Positions 62,752 through 64,000 of a stretch of 64,000 bases of DNA are shown one piece after another. The number at the start of each line of letters is the position of its first letter. Position 1 is the stretch's first letter. Position numbers and translations under genes: made by a program. The notes beneath the pieces were generated by a model. The model ran no database searches. It had not been told where the DNA came from and saw only the letters and a program-made list of their open reading frames with translations. Location of the stretch: NCBI RefSeq assembly GCF_031454185.1, contig NZ_JAVDQI010000006.1, positions 102,158 through 166,157 of the forward strand. Reading direction: 5' to 3'. Origin of the DNA: Methanococcoides alaskense. GTDB taxonomy: Archaea; Halobacteriota; Methanosarcinia; Methanosarcinales; Methanosarcinaceae.

Positions 62752-64000
62752 ATGCAAATTAAAACAATTCTTATTGTTGCAATGTTATGCCTTGCTATGT
62801 CTGGTATAGCAGTTACAGCATGTGAAGAAGAAGATGACTGTTGCTGGGCAAAGCCATGTGGCACCCTAGTTGAACAATGTGACAAAGAAACTACTTTTGT
62901 ACTTTATGACTCAGAAGCCCGGATTGTAAAGACACTCCACGGCTATGTATATGTTGACATGGAATACGACACAAATGGTCAGGGTCAGGAGATCATTACA
63001 GCTAATGATGTCCGTCTTTCCAACTGGCATACTAATTACGAGCCTAACACCAAGGTTATGCCAAACGACATGGACAACCTCGATGTTATTGAGACTGTAT
63101 ACGATGCTCCAATATCATACGTCGATGTCAATGACAACGGTATGTATGATCTTTATGATGGTGTAGTCTATGATCTTGATGATGATGGTCTTGTTTCTGT
63201 CGGTGACATACTCCAGACAGATATCGCAGCAGTAGATGTCTATTCCCTTGAAGAGTTCGATGCCGGTGAATTTGTAGAGGCACAGGGAACATATGGAAAT
63301 GCATGGGACAGAGTAAATGCTGCTCACCCAGCTAAGGGAATGGAGCTTTTCTCAATCGGTAACGGTGTAGCATCTGAACTCATGAAATGGGTAGACGCAG
63401 ATGACAGCAACGACTGGAGCCTTGATGACAAACTCTACCTCATCCAGCCTCACTGTGTTGTAGAGGCAGCAGCAACAGCGGAAGTAACAACAGTAAAAGT
63501 AAGGGGAGCAGAAGGATTTGATGAAGTAGTCACTATTGGTGACACCAGAGTCTACATACCTGAAGGCGATGAATGTATCCCTGAATGTGGTACAAAGGTC
63601 GTACAGGGTGACCACGATGCAACCTACCTGTTAATGCAGAACCTCGACGCAAAGCTTGCATACTACACCTTTGGTGGCGAAACTGAATGGTATGTTGATA
63701 TGGATGCAGACAATTTTGTGTCCTTCGGCGATATCAGACTCACAGAGGTCTCCACACACTATGGACCAAACACCAAGGTAAAGGTATGTGATGAATTCGA
63801 TCTTGGACATGATCTTACATGGTCAGACCAGACTCTTGTCAGGTATGTTGAGACAGACGGTCTCGAGGGATACACTCTCGGCGATGCAGTCTATATTGAC
63901 ACTGACGACAATGATGTTGTAGATGCAGGTGATATCAGGCTGGTTGAAGTTGAATCTTTCCTTCCAGGATTCCCTAACGCATTCGTATACGATGCATGGG
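62752..64000 (+). CDS. Secreted protein with EF-hand/dockerin-like loops, partial at the edge
   Basis: Open from ATG 62752 (GGAGGT upstream) to the end of the window (416 codons) without a stop. A signal peptide MQIKTILIVAMLCLAMSGIA precedes a Cys-rich acidic start (EEEDDCCWAKPC). Repeats of about 100-130 residues follow, each containing a calcium-binding-type Asp loop: DVNDNGMYDLYDG, DLDDDGLVSVGDI, DMDADNFVSFGDIRLTEV and DTDDNDVVDAGDIRLVEV. It is probably an abundant surface or matrix protein stabilised by Ca2+. The family name is not certain. Three-prime truncated by the window. Confidence 0.75.
   Translation, partial: MQIKTILIVAMLCLAMSGIAVTACEEEDDCCWAKPCGTLVEQCDKETTFVLYDSEARIVKTLHGYVYVDMEYDTNGQGQEIITANDVRLSNWHTNYEPNTKVMPNDMDNLDVIETVYDAPISYVDVNDNGMYDLYDGVVYDLDDDGLVSVGDILQTDIAAVDVYSLEEFDAGEFVEAQGTYGNAWDRVNAAHPAKGMELFSIGNGVASELMKWVDADDSNDWSLDDKLYLIQPHCVVEAAATAEVTTVKVRGAEGFDEVVTIGDTRVYIPEGDECIPECGTKVVQGDHDATYLLMQNLDAKLAYYTFGGETEWYVDMDADNFVSFGDIRLTEVSTHYGPNTKVKVCDEFDLGHDLTWSDQTLVRYVETDGLEGYTLGDAVYIDTDDNDVVDAGDIRLVEVESFLPGFPNAFVYDAW

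Noticed and set aside
1..64000. CRISPR array or restriction/defence island
   Set aside because: No regularly spaced direct repeats, cas genes or defence-system motifs were seen. The only nuclease of that type is the broken TnpB.

Overview
The window looks like part of the chromosome of a methanogenic archaeon of the Methanosarcinales, most like Methanococcoides. I infer this from archaeal information genes (RNA polymerase subunit F, ribosomal protein L21e, Pus10, TrmY, a membrane-anchored LonB), the GHMP-type shikimate kinase, PGF-pre-PGF and PKD surface proteins, TTTATATA-type promoters, moderate AT-richness, and a Gly/Arg/Lys-tailed DEAD-box helicase. No methanogenesis gene is present, so the genus is inference.

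Layout. 1-800: no convincing gene, but a structured RNA candidate on the minus strand. 0.8-4.2 kb (minus): lrgAB, the DEAD-box helicase and a NnrU-like membrane protein. 4.4-7.1 kb: a truncated UPF0282 remnant, a tiny two-repeat protein with its own promoter and terminator, a cohesin/PKD surface protein, a possible small RNA and tRNA-Leu(UAA). 7.2-11.6 kb: an RNase Z-like hydrolase, a metallophosphoesterase, an AIM24-family protein, a META-domain lipoprotein and a CNNM-type membrane protein. 11.8-16.8 kb: an information cluster (trmY, pus10, rpl21e, rpoF, DUF655, ksgA, hemK-like). 16.9-22.7 kb: two tandem HyuA-type paralogues, then shikimate kinase, chorismate mutase and purE, with two striking RNA hairpins. 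23.1-27.7 kb: lonB, tldD and tldE, nearly overlapping. 27.9-33.3 kb: a REC-PAS regulator and a 1505-residue membrane-anchored subtilase. 33.6-39.9 kb: a P-type ATPase, a nonsense-mutated AhpD-like gene, a Lys-rich microprotein, a membrane protein of unknown function, a LysE-type exporter and a decayed TnpB element. 40-49.4 kb: 2-oxoacid:ferredoxin oxidoreductase, a VOC protein, a junction of two gene remnants (FMN dehydrogenase and AcnA), AcnB, pncB, a DMT transporter and a 32-residue membrane protein. 49.6-54.1 kb: a MacB-like ABC operon divergent from a membrane protein plus winged-helix pair. 54.3-64 kb: an intact AhpD-like protein, a 1046-residue TPR protein, DAP decarboxylase, Sir2, a DUF92 protein, a JAMM protein, and a secreted protein with EF-hand-like loops cut by the window edge.

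Functional links. Pus10 and TrmY act in succession on tRNA position 54. Shikimate kinase and chorismate mutase belong to aromatic amino-acid synthesis. TldD/TldE follow LonB with an 8-base overlap. The ABC module has a perfect inverted repeat between two divergent TATA boxes, each about 25 bases from a start codon, which suggests leaderless transcripts controlled by the adjacent winged-helix protein. Several genes are visibly decaying (UPF0282, AhpD-like, TnpB, AcnA, FMN dehydrogenase), so the segment is plastic between its conserved blocks.
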